DNA from: Weissella tructae
Lineage (GTDB): Bacteria; Bacillota; Bacilli; Lactobacillales; Lactobacillaceae
DNA length: 64,000 nucleotides
Assembly (NCBI RefSeq): GCF_000732905.1
Contig: NZ_CP007588.1
Location: 930,001 to 994,000, forward strand
Reading direction: 5' to 3'
Every line of letters begins with the position of its first letter. Position 1 is the stretch's first letter. The position numbers and the translations under genes were made by a program. Shown in pieces: positions 24,807-34,538 of the stretch. The notes beneath the pieces are model-generated. The model did no database searches and had not been told where the DNA came from. It saw only the letters and a list, made by a program, of their open reading frames with translations.

Positions 24807-25721
24807 TTATTCTTCGATTTGTGCGTAACGTGGTAATTCTGCCAAAGTATTTGCGAATACTTCAGGTACAGGTACAGAAAATTCTAATTCTTCTCCTGTT
24901 GTTGGTTGTGTCAAACCAAGTGTTGCCGCATGCAAGAATTGTCCATTCCCCTTCAACGTCTTACTTGGTCCGTATAATGGATCACCAGCAACTGGGTGTC
25001 CGATGTATTGCATGTGTACACGAATTTGATGTGTACGTCCTGTTTCAAGGTTAACCTTCAACAATGTGTAGCCGACAAAGCGTTCAACCACTTCAAAGTG
25101 AGATACGGCTTCACGTCCGTCAGCAACAATTCCTTGCTTCTTACGGTCTGCCTTAGAACGACCAATTGGGGCCTTAATTGTTCCTGTATTTTCTACGAAT
25201 TCACCGTGCACCAAGGCATAGTATTGGCGCAAGTTTTTCTTATCCTTCAATTGTGCAGATAGGTTTTCATGGGCTGCATCATTCTTAGCAACCATCAATA
25301 GACCTGATGTATCCTTGTCGATACGGTGAACAATCCCGGGACGAATAACGCCATTAATACTTGAAAGCGTTGTGTGGTACATCAAAGCATTCACCAATGT
25401 TCCTGATGGATGTCCTAATGCAGGATGTACAACCATGCCTTGTGGCTTGTTTACAACAATCACATCATCATCTTCATAGACAATTTCCAATGGAATGTTT
25501 TCTGGCTTTACATCTAGTTCCACCGGTTCTGGAATCGTCACAACGATTTCATCCCCTGGCTTTACTGAATACTTTTGCTTTTTATTTTCGCCATTTACTA
25601 AAATGTTTCCGTCTGTGTTTAATGTTCCAACTTGTGAACGTGTTAGATCATCAAAATGTTCGGCTAGCACTTTGTCTAGACGACCTGTTTCTTCACTGAT
25701 AATTAATGTTTTTTCTGGCAC
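24807..25721 (-). CDS. rluD: RluD-type 23S rRNA pseudouridine synthase
   Basis: 304 residues. The N-terminal S4 domain (about 12-75, RLDKVLAEHFDDLTRSQV) is followed by the RluA/RluD catalytic domain with the signature HRIDKDTSGLLMVAK containing the catalytic Asp, then GRTHQIRVHM and GDPLYG. Isomerises uridines in 23S rRNA. Start codon is GTG at 25719-25721. In many Firmicutes the order is lspA-rluD-pyrR; here an EbsA-like gene takes the upstream place and lspA is absent. Confidence 0.92.
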   Translation of the reverse strand: MPEKTLIISEETGRLDKVLAEHFDDLTRSQVGTLNTDGNILVNGENKKQKYSVKPGDEIVVTIPEPVELDVKPENIPLEIVYEDDDVIVVNKPQGMVVHPALGHPSGTLVNALMYHTTLSSINGVIRPGIVHRIDKDTSGLLMVAKNDAAHENLSAQLKDKKNLRQYYALVHGEFVENTGTIKAPIGRSKADRKKQGIVADGREAVSHFEVVERFVGYTLLKVNLETGRTHQIRVHMQYIGHPVAGDPLYGPSKTLKGNGQFLHAATLGLTQPTTGEELEFSVPVPEVFANTLAELPRYAQIEE

Positions 25722-25735
25722 GATGTTATCTCTTT

Positions 25736-26113
25736 CTATATGTCTGACGTTTCAAAGTACGCCTTTAATGCTTGGTGAAATTTAGGTGATAGCCAATAAT
25801 TGTATTGTTCGCCTCGAACACTAAATATCACAGTACGTTTTGTAAATTGAATTTGTGACATTTCATCGTACGTGATGTAGTCGCTATGAATACTTGCTAA
25901 CTTACGAAAACGCAATCCATCCGCTTCCATCGTTACTTTTTGACGACCAAATATGTACGTAATCAACACAACAAAGAGGATAAATGACACAATTGAATAT
26001 ACATTTAAATGCGTCACTTCTAACCACATAATCATACCAAAAACTGGCACCATCAAGAGCCACGTCCAAAATACCCAGCCCACTAGTCCAGCTGTTTGAT
26101 AAAAACCTTTCAT
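25736..26113 (-). CDS. EbsA-like membrane protein
   Basis: 125 residues with two hydrophobic segments (about 8-30 and 38-58) and a cytoplasmic C-terminal domain with VTMEADGLRFRKLASIHSDYITYDEMSQI, a PH-like pattern. Resembles the EbsA family protein annotated upstream of rluD in lactic acid bacteria; function is unclear. It starts the short operon with rluD (14-base gap). Confidence 0.6.
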   Translation of the reverse strand: MKGFYQTAGLVGWVFWTWLLMVPVFGMIMWLEVTHLNVYSIVSFILFVVLITYIFGRQKVTMEADGLRFRKLASIHSDYITYDEMSQIQFTKRTVIFSVRGEQYNYWLSPKFHQALKAYFETSDI

Positions 26114-26266
26114 GCTATCGCCTCACTCAATTTATTATCTTTTCAGTATAACATATACCATCTATCAACACGCAGTTGTGCCTATGACTTAGTATCTATA
26201 ATGAACATTGAATTTTCCATAAAACAGATTTTTTAATTGATGATTAAAGCATAATCTGTCCAAAAT

Positions 26267-26299
26267 AAAAAACGTACTTATTTATATAGGTACGTTTTT
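26267..26299 (-). terminator. Terminator of the NhaC-type transporter gene
   Basis: AAAAACGTAC pairs with GTACGTTTTT, with T residues on the minus strand, some 25 bases after the gene. Confidence 0.8.
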
Positions 26300-26322
26300 A
26301 AATAAAGTCATTTAATTAGTGC

Positions 26323-27681
26323 TTAATTTTCAACACGCTTCAAACCAATTCCAGTCCATGCTGAGACAAGTGAGAAGACTGGTGAAAGCCATGCGAAGAA
26401 TACAAATGGTGCGAATGCCCAAACTGAAACACCAAGTGTTTGTGCCGCAAAACTTCCGGCTACTCCCCAAGGAACAAGGTAGTTCAATACAGTTCCTGAG
26501 TCTTCTAATGTACGTCCCAAAGCAAGACGTGAAAGCTTTACACGATCAAAACTTTCCTTCCATAGTTGTCCTGGCAAAATCGTTGCTAGGTATTGTTCAC
26601 CAATCATGAAGTTCGCTAATGTTCCTGTAAACAATGTTCCTGTAATGACACCAGCACCAGTCTTAATACGTGGTACCAATGGCGCCATAACGCTTTGCAA
26701 AATCTTTTGTTCTGTTAGCAGTCCACCCAATGACAAGGCCAGCATAATAATAATTACAGTTGGCATCATTGACATCATCCCACCACGATTAAACAATGCT
26801 TGTAATAATTCGTTTTGGCTATCTGTCTTGAATCCGTTCAACAATAGTTCGTTCAACGCCATTGGTGTGTTGTGTACTAAGAACATCGCTGATGTTACTA
26901 GAATGTTGACCAGCAATGTAATGATTGCTGGGATACGCTTAAGGGTCATCCCCACCAATAGCACTAGTGGTACAAGCGCTAACCAAGTTGGTGTCATAAT
27001 TGTTTGTAGTTCATTCAACGCACTGACGTTCGTTGTCGCTGTATGGTTCATACCAAGAACTGTGAATAGAACCAAACTAACAAATAAACTAGGTAATGTT
27101 GTCCACATCATGTTCTTGATGTGCGCAAACAAATCCGTTTCCGCAATTGATGATGCCAAGTTAGTTGAGTCTGACAATGGTGAACTCTTGTCTCCAAAAA
27201 TCGCTCCAGAGATGATTGCTCCAGCAAGTAGTTCAGGTGAGAACCCTAATGTTAATCCAATACCCATCAAGGCCACCCCAACAGTCGCAATACTTGTAAA
27301 GGCTGATCCAATCATTGTTCCAACCATTGACATCAATAGCAATGTTGTTGGCAAGAACCATTGTGGATTGGCAATGTTAAATCCAGCCCACAGCATTGTT
27401 GGGATAACATTTGTTGCCATCCACAAGGCAATCAACATCCCAATTAGCAAGAATAAGAATAACGGTGCTAGTCCAGTTTTCAATCCAGACAGCATTTGTG
27501 TTTGAATTTGTTCAAAAGAAAATTTATGTATACGTCCGAAGCCGATCACAATTGAAATACTAATGATCAATGGGATAAATGGTGGTAAACCAAATCCAAT
27601 AATACTTACGGCAAATACTAATACTAAAATAAGCAATAAGCTTATTGCGGCCACAAATCGTGGTTGTTCAACTGTTTTCAT
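26323..27681 (-). CDS. NhaC-family transporter under T-box control (likely amino acid transporter)
   Basis: 452 residues with about eleven hydrophobic segments; NhaC/YheL superfamily. The conserved region IISGAIFGDKSSPLSDSTNLAS (split here for length; about residues 157-178) and the C-terminal ALGRTLEDSGTVLNYLVPWG region are present. Although the family is named for Na+/H+ antiport, members preceded by T-boxes are thought to carry amino acids. The T-box at 27816-28008 has a possible Tyr specifier, so tyrosine uptake is a reasonable guess. The ATG at 27681 is chosen: GGAG lies 6 bases upstream, whereas the longer frame starts at a TTG within it. Confidence 0.8.
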   Translation of the reverse strand: MKTVEQPRFVAAISLLLILVLVFAVSIIGFGLPPFIPLIISISIVIGFGRIHKFSFEQIQTQMLSGLKTGLAPLFLFLLIGMLIALWMATNVIPTMLWAGFNIANPQWFLPTTLLLMSMVGTMIGSAFTSIATVGVALMGIGLTLGFSPELLAGAIISGAIFGDKSSPLSDSTNLASSIAETDLFAHIKNMMWTTLPSLFVSLVLFTVLGMNHTATTNVSALNELQTIMTPTWLALVPLVLLVGMTLKRIPAIITLLVNILVTSAMFLVHNTPMALNELLLNGFKTDSQNELLQALFNRGGMMSMMPTVIIIMLALSLGGLLTEQKILQSVMAPLVPRIKTGAGVITGTLFTGTLANFMIGEQYLATILPGQLWKESFDRVKLSRLALGRTLEDSGTVLNYLVPWGVAGSFAAQTLGVSVWAFAPFVFFAWLSPVFSLVSAWTGIGLKRVEN

Positions 27682-27765
27682 GTCTGTCTCCAATTCATTA
27701 TCAAAAAATTATGTGTTATGTGTTCACTGGTTTTATTCGATAACGAATTTTGCCACCAGCATGGC

Positions 27766-27786
27766 TTAGTTGGTATACCCCATCAT
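27766..27786 (-). other. Possible leader micro-ORF between T-box and transporter gene
   Basis: AAGGAG is followed four bases later by an ATG-ATG frame encoding MMGYTN and a stop, just after the T-box terminator. The spacing is short and the frame tiny, so it may be chance. Confidence 0.2.
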
Positions 27787-27815
27787 ATTGCTCCTTGCTT
27801 TGTTTGCTAAAAAAA

Positions 27816-28008
27816 TAAAAAAGTCCCAACCGCGCACTAATGCACAGTTGGGACGAAACAGTCTGTTCGTGGTACCACCCAAGTTCATGCTGCCTAAAAA
27901 AGACAGCACCTCTAGTCGGATTTAATTGTTAATAGTTCAAGTTATGTACCTGCACCGTTCACAGCGACCACGGTTTCTCTGACATACAATACATACCTCT
28001 ACTGATGA
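27816..28008 (-). promoter_or_regulatory. T-box riboswitch
   Basis: The minus strand carries the T-box core GGGTGGTACCACG (27868-27880) in an antiterminator context. It is followed by a terminator GTCCCAAC/GTTGGGAC (27823-27830, 27847-27854) with a T-run. The 5' part can form a long stem I; within it TTGAAC-TAT-TAACA (TAT at 27932-27934) is a candidate specifier for tyrosine. Uncharged tRNA would stabilise the antiterminator and switch on the NhaC-type gene. Confidence 0.9.
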
Positions 28009-28013
28009 GTCCA

Positions 28014-28042
28014 ATCATAGCGAGTATCGAAACGCTTGTCAA
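28014..28042 (-). promoter_or_regulatory. Promoter of the T-box transcript
   Basis: TTGACA (28037-28042) and TATGAT (28014-28019) with exactly 17 bases between, immediately upstream of the T-box leader. Confidence 0.9.
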
Positions 28043-28089
28043 CAAAAAAACAAAAAATAACTTACTTTTTATCAGACAACCTCAAATAA

Positions 28090-29466
28090 TTAGTCTTTTT
28101 TCGCGTAGAAACGGTAGCTAATATATCCGAAGCTCAAACACCACACAAGCCCACCAATAGCGGCGTAACGGTCATTTGACGTTAGGAATAATGTTGTAAA
28201 AATAAAGACAAAGAAAATAATTGTTAATGGACTCGTAATTTTGAACCATGGCATCTTAAATCCGTCAGGCATGAAGTCTGCACTATTACGGAATTTACGA
28301 TGTGCGATCATAATTAATAGATAAATGACCACTGTAATCGCGGCTGTTGCAGAAGCAAAGAAACCAAAACTTGACTCCAACATTGGCAAAGCACTAATCA
28401 CAGGTGTTAATGAAATCAATGCTGCAGACCATAAAATAGCACGCGCTGGAATTGCATGATGAGAAAGCTTAGCAAAGTAACGTTCTACACGACCATCGTG
28501 TTCTTGTGATAATGCATAAATATCACGACCAGCTGAATAAATTAATGTATTCAGGGCAGACAAAGCTGCTGTTAGCACCACAAAGTTCATAACCGCTGCT
28601 CCCATTGGCAACCCCACTAATTGAAAGACCATCACAAACGGACTTTCATTTGTGGGGATGTAACGCCAATTGTAAATGGCCATAATCATAGCCAATGCCC
28701 CGATGTAGAAAAACAAAATTCGGAACGGCACGGTATTGATAACCTTTGGAATAACATCGCGTGGATTCTTCGTCTCTGCAGACATCAACCCCACAAATTC
28801 AATTCCCACAAATGAGAAAAAGACCATTGGGAACGCTTGTAAGAAGGCTCCACTTCCATTTGGGAACCATTCAAAATCAATACCTAAATTGCTAAATGAC
28901 ACGGCACCACCATGCGGACCTGATGTTTGAAATCCAGTCAACATCATGACAACACCGGCGAAAATAATAGAGATAATCGCAATAATTTTAATTGATGAGA
29001 ACCAAAATTCTGCTTCTCCAAAATACTTCACCGCCGTCAAATTCAATAAAATCAAAATAGCCATAACACCTAATTCAATTTCCCAAATAGACAGTTGTGG
29101 GAACCAGTAGCGAATATACACAGCGATGGCCGTCAATTCAGCCATTGCTGGCAAAATTAGGGTTAACCAATATGACCACCCGACGAAATGTCCTGCTCCT
29201 GGCCCGATGTATTTTGAAACCACACTGACAAAAGAACTACGGTCTGGGTCAACATATAACATTTCACCAATCGCACGCATCATAAAGAATAACATTAACC
29301 CTGTAACGGCATAAATCACCAATACAGTTGGTCCTGTTAAACTGATTGTATCTCCTGATCCCAAGAACAATCCTGTTCCGATTGTTCCCCCGATTGCCAT
29401 CATTTGAACGTGGCGTCGTGTCAAACCACGTGCTAATTCGGTTGGTTGATTTTTATTTTCATTCAT
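28090..29466 (-). CDS. APC-superfamily amino acid permease
   Basis: About 458 residues, twelve hydrophobic segments, AAT family. The N-terminal RGLTRRHVQMMAIGGTIGTG motif and FFSFVGIEFVGLMSAETKNP are characteristic of the AroP/GabP/LysP-type proton symporters. Substrate is not clear from sequence. The ATG at 29466 is preferred, with GAGGTG 6 bases upstream; the longer frame begins with the GTG inside that site. It is followed by the promoter of the T-box transcript, so it is a separate unit. Confidence 0.88.
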   Translation of the reverse strand: MNENKNQPTELARGLTRRHVQMMAIGGTIGTGLFLGSGDTISLTGPTVLVIYAVTGLMLFFMMRAIGEMLYVDPDRSSFVSVVSKYIGPGAGHFVGWSYWLTLILPAMAELTAIAVYIRYWFPQLSIWEIELGVMAILILLNLTAVKYFGEAEFWFSSIKIIAIISIIFAGVVMMLTGFQTSGPHGGAVSFSNLGIDFEWFPNGSGAFLQAFPMVFFSFVGIEFVGLMSAETKNPRDVIPKVINTVPFRILFFYIGALAMIMAIYNWRYIPTNESPFVMVFQLVGLPMGAAVMNFVVLTAALSALNTLIYSAGRDIYALSQEHDGRVERYFAKLSHHAIPARAILWSAALISLTPVISALPMLESSFGFFASATAAITVVIYLLIMIAHRKFRNSADFMPDGFKMPWFKITSPLTIIFFVFIFTTLFLTSNDRYAAIGGLVWCLSFGYISYRFYAKKD

Positions 29467-29657
29467 TCTATTCACCTCGTTTTAATCCATGCATCAGTAT
29501 AGCATTAAAATGAATAAAAATGCAAAACTTTTCGTATAATATGCACTTTTTGTCGAATATCCATTTTTATATGCAAAAAACGAGCTGTCATCCATTAAAT
29601 AAACTACAAAATATACATTTTTAAAAAGCCTAAAGACTACCCAAAAGTTCAGATTTA

Positions 29658-29666
29658 TGTTATATT
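29658..29666 (+). promoter_or_regulatory. Promoter of rpmE2
   Basis: TGT followed by TATATT at 29661-29666, an extended -10, about 60 bases before the start of the L31 gene. Confidence 0.55.
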
Positions 29667-29687
29667 AGTTCAGTTAACAAACTGACT

Positions 29688-29705
29688 CTAACACAAAAGT
29701 GTTAG
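29688..29705 (+). promoter_or_regulatory. 5' leader hairpin of rpmE2
   Basis: CTAACAC-AAAA-GTGTTAG is a perfect 7-base stem directly before the AAGGAG site; a smaller CAGTT-AACA-AACTG hairpin lies just upstream. This could be an L31 autoregulatory leader (ribosomal protein leaders are known in Firmicutes) or simply a stabilising structure. Confidence 0.45.
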
Positions 29706-29725
29706 GGCGATAAGGAGATTATATA

Positions 29726-29968
29726 ATGCAAGCAGAAATTCACCCACAATACCAAGAAGTGGTATTCGTTGACTCAACTACTGGTAAGAAGTTCTTGACT
29801 GGTTCAACGCGTACTTCAGAAGAAACTATCGAATTTGAAGGTGCTACTTACCCAATGATTCGTGTTGAAATCACTTCAGATTCACACCCATTCTACACTG
29901 GTAAGCAAAAGTTTACTACTGCCGATGGTGCGGTCGACAAGTTCAACAAGAAGTACGGTTTGAAGTAA
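29726..29968 (+). CDS. rpmE2: 50S ribosomal protein L31, type B
   Basis: 80 residues. [20 protein letters not shown] and [10 protein letters not shown] match L31 type B. It lacks the Cys pairs of the zinc-binding type A form, so it works without zinc. It joins the two ribosomal subunits at the central bridge. AAGGAG at 29712-29717 precedes the start. Monocistronic, with its own promoter and terminator. Confidence 0.96.
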   Translation: MQAEIHPQYQEVVFVDSTTGKKFLTGSTRTSEETIEFEGATYPMIRVEITSDSHPFYTGKQKFTTADGAVDKFNKKYGLK

Positions 29969-29987
29969 TTTTACTTCTCTCAGTACA

Positions 29988-30021
29988 AAAAAAGACGATA
30001 CCTTGTGTATCGTCTTTTTTT
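29988..30021 (+). terminator. Terminator of rpmE2
   Basis: GACGATAC (29994-30001) pairs with GTATCGTC (30007-30014) flanked by A-run and T-run. Confidence 0.87.
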
Positions 30022-30045
30022 ATTGCAATCATTAATTATACAAAC

Positions 30046-30081
30046 AAAAAGCCTACGAGACATCATATCTCGTAGGCTTTT
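30046..30081 (-). terminator. Terminator of lepA
   Basis: AAAAAGCCTACGAG pairs with CTCGTAGGCTTTT across a 9-base loop, shortly after the lepA stop on the minus strand. Confidence 0.85.
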
Positions 30082-30106
30082 AAATTATATTGTTCATGAC
30101 AAATGA

Positions 30107-31933
30107 TTAATCTTCATCATCCGTGTTCAAAACAGACATAAAGGCTTCTTGTGGCACTTCAACGGTACCAACAGACTTCATACGCTTCTTACCACGCTTT
30201 TGCTTATCCAACAACTTCGCACGACGGTCTGGGTCACCTGTGTGGATCTTTGAGGTAACGTCCTTACGGTATGCCTTAATCGTTGAACGGGCAATAATCT
30301 TAGAACCAATCGCGGCTTGAATAGGCACTTCAAAGTTACGACGTGGAATGATTTCCTTCAACTTCTTCGTAATCACACGACCACGATCTTGAGAGAATTC
30401 ACGCGCAACGATAAAGCTCAACGCATCAACCTTTTCACCATTCATCAAGATATCAATCTTAACAAGGTCTGATTGACGGTATCCTTCAATTTCATAGTCC
30501 AATGAAGCATAACCACGAGTTGATGACTTCAACTTATCGAAGAAGTCAAAAATAATTTCAGACAACGGAATGTGGTACTTCACGTTAACACGTGTTTCGT
30601 CCAAGTATTCCATTGTTTCAAATTCCCCACGCTTACGTTGTGCCAATTCCATAACAGCTCCAACATAGTCATTTGGAACCATAATTTGTGCAAGCACATA
30701 TGGTTCTTCAATAGACTTGATTTCACTTGGATCAGGCATGTCAGCTGGATTCAAGACTTCGACCTTTTCACCGTCTGCTGTGTATGCATAATACGTTACA
30801 GAAGGTGCTGTTGTAATCAATTCTAGATCAAATTCACGTTCCAAACGTTCTTGAATAACGTCCATGTGCAAAAGACCCAAGAATCCAGTACGGAATCCGA
30901 ATCCCAAAGCTTGAGATGTTTCTGGTTCGAATTCCAATGACGCATCGTTTAATTGTAGCTTTTCCAACGCTTCACGCAAGTCATTGTAACGTGCGTTATC
31001 TGTTGGGTACAATCCAGAATACACCATTGGTGTCATTGGTTGGTATCCTGGTAATGGTTCATCTGCTGGGTTAGCAACCGATGTAATTGTATCACCAGGG
31101 CGTGCATCACGAATGTTCTTGATTGACGCAGCAACGTATCCAATATCACCCGCCATCAAGGCATCACGCTTGATTGGTTGTGGTGAGTTAACCCCAACTT
31201 CTGTGACTTCATATTCTGCTTCAGAGTTCATAAAGCGAATCTTGTCACCTGGCTTAACAACACCATCACGGACACGAACAGTTAGGATAACACCCTTATA
31301 TGAATCGTACGTTGAATCAAAGATCAACGCCTTCAATGGGGCATCCAGTTCACCATCTGGTGCAGGAACAGTTTCCACAATTTGTTCTAGCAAATCATGA
31401 ATTCCAATTCCTTGCTTGGCAGATGCTAACACAGCTTGTTCGGCGTCAATACCAATCACTTCTTCAATTTCATCCCGAACACGTTCTGGTTCAGCGGCTG
31501 GCAAATCAATCTTGTTAATCAATGGGATGATTTCTAGATCGTTTTCCATAGCCAAATAAACGTTGGCCAATGTTTGTGCTTCAACACCTTGGGCAGCGTC
31601 CACAACCAAAATAGCACCATCGGCCGCAGCCAATGAACGTGATACTTCATATGAAAAGTCCACGTGACCTGGTGTGTCAACTAGATGGAAAATATATGTT
31701 TCTCCATTGTCAGCCTTATAGTGCACTTCAACAGCATTCATCTTGATTGTGATACCACGTTCACGTTCAAGTTCCATTGTATCTAATAATTGGTTCTGCA
31801 TCTCACGTTCAGTAACTGTATGTGTAGCCTCTAAGATACGGTCTGAAATAGTAGACTTCCCGTGATCAATATGAGCAACGATACTGAAGTTACGAATGTG
31901 GGACTGGCGCGCCTGCATTTCTTCTAAATCCAT
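30107..31933 (-). CDS. lepA: Elongation factor 4 (LepA)
   Basis: 608-residue translational GTPase that acts on stalled or mis-set ribosomes. All G motifs are visible: AHIDHGKST (G1), the G2 Thr region [17 protein letters not shown] (G3), NKIDLPAA (G4). The C-terminal LepA-specific domain ends in [18 protein letters not shown], typical of the family. Length is normal. It stands alone between rpmE2 and pgk. Confidence 0.97.
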   Translation of the reverse strand: MDLEEMQARQSHIRNFSIVAHIDHGKSTISDRILEATHTVTEREMQNQLLDTMELERERGITIKMNAVEVHYKADNGETYIFHLVDTPGHVDFSYEVSRSLAAADGAILVVDAAQGVEAQTLANVYLAMENDLEIIPLINKIDLPAAEPERVRDEIEEVIGIDAEQAVLASAKQGIGIHDLLEQIVETVPAPDGELDAPLKALIFDSTYDSYKGVILTVRVRDGVVKPGDKIRFMNSEAEYEVTEVGVNSPQPIKRDALMAGDIGYVAASIKNIRDARPGDTITSVANPADEPLPGYQPMTPMVYSGLYPTDNARYNDLREALEKLQLNDASLEFEPETSQALGFGFRTGFLGLLHMDVIQERLEREFDLELITTAPSVTYYAYTADGEKVEVLNPADMPDPSEIKSIEEPYVLAQIMVPNDYVGAVMELAQRKRGEFETMEYLDETRVNVKYHIPLSEIIFDFFDKLKSSTRGYASLDYEIEGYRQSDLVKIDILMNGEKVDALSFIVAREFSQDRGRVITKKLKEIIPRRNFEVPIQAAIGSKIIARSTIKAYRKDVTSKIHTGDPDRRAKLLDKQKRGKKRMKSVGTVEVPQEAFMSVLNTDDED

Positions 31934-32024
31934 TTTTGCGCTCCTTTTCTCTTGTTAATTTCTTTGTCTTTTCCATTATACAGGGATATTCACCGTTTGT
32001 AATGTATTCCAGCAAAAGACATCA

Positions 32025-32059
32025 AAAAAGGACCTGGAAATAAATTCCAAGTCCTTTTT
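32025..32059 (-). terminator. Terminator of pgk
   Basis: AAAAAGGAC..GGAA pairs with TTCC..GTCCTTTTT, with a T-run on the minus strand. Confidence 0.82.
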
Positions 32060-32091
32060 GCGCTTATTACTAAGCAACTTTTAGGGTTAGA

Positions 32092-33318
32092 TTACTTGTC
32101 TGAAATCGCAGCGATTCCAGGCAATTCCTTACCTTCAAGGTATTCAAGAGAAGCCCCACCACCAGTTGAGATGTGTGATAGCTTGTCTGCAACACCCAAT
32201 TGTTGAACAGCGGCTGTTGAGTCACCACCACCAACGATTGTAGTTGCGTTGTTTGATTCAGTAACCTTAACTAATTGTTCACCAATTGAAAGAGTTCCCT
32301 TAGCGAAGTTAGGCATTTCGAATACACCCATAGGTCCATTCCAAACAACAGTCTTTGCGTCAGCAAGAACTGAATCGAACAATTCGATAGATGCAGGTCC
32401 AATGTCTAGTCCCATGTATCCATCCTTGATTCCATCAGTTGCCACGTAAGTGTCGGCATCGTTTGAGAAAGCATCAGCAGCGATTGCGTCAACAGGCAAG
32501 ACCAACTTGTCTCCTGATTCAGCAATCAACTTCTTAGCCAATTCAACCTTATCCATTTCAACCAATGAGTTACCAATTGTCTTACCCATTGCTACGTCGA
32601 ATGTGTAAGCCATTCCACCACCGATAATTACCTTATCAGCCTTGTGCAATAGGTTTTCAACGATTTCAATCTTGTCTGAAACCTTGGCTCCACCAATGAT
32701 TGCAACGAATGGACGTTCTGGCGCGTTAACCGCTTCACCCAAGAACTTGATTTCCTTTTCCATCAAGAACCCAGCAGCAGCTTGGTCGATGTTTGAGGCG
32801 ATTCCAACGTTAGAAGCGTGCGCACGGTGCGCAGTTCCAAAGGCATCGTTAACAAAAACATCACCAAGCGATGCCCAGTACTTACCCAAAGCTGGATCGT
32901 TCTTTGATTCGCGCTTTACTTCGTTTCCTTCTGCATCAACATCAGCAAAACGAGTGTTTTCAAAGACAAGAACTTGTCCGTCAGCCAATCCATTGATAGC
33001 TTCTTCCAATTCAGGTCCTTCAACTGCTGGTACAAATGTTACAGATTGTCCCAACAAGTCAGCCAAGCGTTGTGCAACTGGCTTCATTGAAAGCTTCTTC
33101 TTGTCATCGTTTGACTTGATACGTCCCAAGTGTGAGAAGATAACTGGACGTCCACCATTTTCCAACACGTACTTAATTGTTGGCAATGCAGCAACGATAC
33201 GGTTGTCGTTCCCAACAACCATTTCTCCTTCTTCTTCCTTCAACGGTACGTTGAAGTCAACACGCATCAATACTTTCTTACCTTGCAAATCCAAGTCATT
33301 TACAGCTAACTTTGACAT
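32092..33318 (-). CDS. pgk: Phosphoglycerate kinase
   Basis: 408 residues. Converts 1,3-bisphosphoglycerate and ADP to 3-phosphoglycerate and ATP in glycolysis. N-terminal RVDFNVPL, the substrate region [11 protein letters not shown], and C-terminal nucleotide site [10 protein letters not shown] and [13 protein letters not shown] are intact. It follows gap by about 105 bases; the gap-pgk order is normal for this group. A partial hairpin lies in between, so some transcripts may end after gap. Confidence 0.97.
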   Translation of the reverse strand: MSKLAVNDLDLQGKKVLMRVDFNVPLKEEEGEMVVGNDNRIVAALPTIKYVLENGGRPVIFSHLGRIKSNDDKKKLSMKPVAQRLADLLGQSVTFVPAVEGPELEEAINGLADGQVLVFENTRFADVDAEGNEVKRESKNDPALGKYWASLGDVFVNDAFGTAHRAHASNVGIASNIDQAAAGFLMEKEIKFLGEAVNAPERPFVAIIGGAKVSDKIEIVENLLHKADKVIIGGGMAYTFDVAMGKTIGNSLVEMDKVELAKKLIAESGDKLVLPVDAIAADAFSNDADTYVATDGIKDGYMGLDIGPASIELFDSVLADAKTVVWNGPMGVFEMPNFAKGTLSIGEQLVKVTESNNATTIVGGGDSTAAVQQLGVADKLSHISTGGGASLEYLEGKELPGIAAISDK

Positions 33319-33361
33319 GTTTTGGTCCTACTTTCTTTGTATATTTGATTTAAATTAATAA

Positions 33362-33402
33362 AAAAACAGGCGATCCAGTTTACACCAAACCACCTGTTTA
33401 AA
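33362..33402 (-). terminator. Intercistronic hairpin between gap and pgk
   Basis: On the minus strand AAACAGG and CCTGTTT enclose a partly paired 22-base region and are followed by a T-run. It could partly terminate gap transcripts, raising gap over pgk mRNA. Confidence 0.6.
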
Positions 33403-33422
33403 TTTAATAACCGAACTGATTA

Positions 33423-34433
33423 TTAAAGCTTTGCCAAGTGCAACAATGTACGGATCATGTTTGAAGTAAATCCGTATTCGTTGTCGTACCAAGCAGCAGT
33501 TGTAACCAATTGGTGGTCTCCTGCAGTCACAACTTCAGTCAAAGTTGGGTCAAAGACGGCACCGTGTGTGTCACCAATGATGTCTGATGATACGATTTCG
33601 TCTTCGTTTACACCGAATGAGTCGTTAACGTACTTCTTAACAGCATCGTTAACTTGTTCAGCAGTAACCTTGGCGCTCAAGATAGTTGTCAATTCAGTGA
33701 TTGAACCGTCAACAACTTGCACACGTTGTGCGTGTCCGTTCAACTTACCCTTCAATTCAGGGACAACAAGACCGATAGCCTTGGCTGCTCCAGTTGAGTG
33801 AGGGATAGTGTTAACACCCGCAGTACGGTTGTTACGAGGCTTTGAACCCTTAGGTCCGTCCAAGATCATTTGTGTTGAAGTGTAGGCGTGGATAGTAGTC
33901 ATCGTACCAACTTCAATTCCAAATTCCTTGTTCAATGCATTAGCCAAAGGAGCCAATGATTGAGTAGTACATGAACCAGCAGATACAATGTTATCTTCTG
34001 ACTTCAAGATGTCTTGGTTAACACCGTAGACAACTGTAGGCATGTCTCCAGCAGGTGCTGAAATCAAAACCTTCTTTGCACCAGCGTCCAAGTGAGCTTG
34101 TGACTTTTCCTTTGAAGTGTAGAATCCAGTAGATTCAAGAACCAATTCAACAGAATCGTTTTCAACCCACTTCAAATCAGCGGCGTTACGTTCTGCGTAG
34201 ACACGAATCTTCTTACCGTTAACGATGATTCCATCTTCGTCTGCAGAAACTTCTGCATCCAAAGTCCCGTGAGTTGAGTCATACTTTAGCAAGTATGCCA
34301 ACATAGCAGGGTTAGTCAAGTCGTTAATCGCAACAACTTCGATGCTTTCAGCAGTATCCTTCAATTCAAGAATACGACGGAATGCCAAACGTCCAATACG
34401 TCCAAATCCATTAATACCAATCTTAACAGTCAT
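33423..34433 (-). CDS. gap: Glyceraldehyde-3-phosphate dehydrogenase
   Basis: 336 residues. NAD-dependent oxidation of glyceraldehyde-3-phosphate in glycolysis. N-terminal [15 protein letters not shown], the catalytic Cys motif [14 protein letters not shown] (the usual ASCTTN with Q for N), HAYTSTQM with the catalytic His, and [12 protein letters not shown] are visible. GGAGG lies before the ATG. Expressed from a strong promoter with a palindrome in its spacer, probably a regulatory site. Confidence 0.96.
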   Translation of the reverse strand: MTVKIGINGFGRIGRLAFRRILELKDTAESIEVVAINDLTNPAMLAYLLKYDSTHGTLDAEVSADEDGIIVNGKKIRVYAERNAADLKWVENDSVELVLESTGFYTSKEKSQAHLDAGAKKVLISAPAGDMPTVVYGVNQDILKSEDNIVSAGSCTTQSLAPLANALNKEFGIEVGTMTTIHAYTSTQMILDGPKGSKPRNNRTAGVNTIPHSTGAAKAIGLVVPELKGKLNGHAQRVQVVDGSITELTTILSAKVTAEQVNDAVKKYVNDSFGVNEDEIVSSDIIGDTHGAVFDPTLTEVVTAGDHQLVTTAAWYDNEYGFTSNMIRTLLHLAKL

Positions 34434-34490
34434 TATTAATGATTCCTCCAGAATTTAATTCGCAAAATACATTGCAGCTTTACAAGTATT

Positions 34491-34519
34491 ATTATACGAC
34501 TTTGCGCAAAGTTTCGCAA
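34491..34519 (-). promoter_or_regulatory. gap promoter with palindrome in the spacer
   Basis: TTGCGA (34514-34519) and TATAAT (34491-34496) with 17 bases between. The spacer contains the perfect 14-base palindrome ACTTTGCGCAAAGT (34499-34512). The hexamer TTTGCG occurs three times on the minus strand between 34505 and 34536. A repressor or activator site is likely; which protein is unknown. Confidence 0.8.
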
Positions 34520-34538
34520 ACGCTATATACCGCAAAGC

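Noticed and set aside
26606-27505. 299-codon plus-strand ORF opposite the NhaC-type gene
   Set aside because: It is the antisense shadow of a well-supported membrane protein; its composition mirrors the complementary strand and no ribosome site precedes it.
32642-33358. 238-codon plus-strand ORF opposite pgk
   Set aside because: Antisense of phosphoglycerate kinase, a strongly supported gene.
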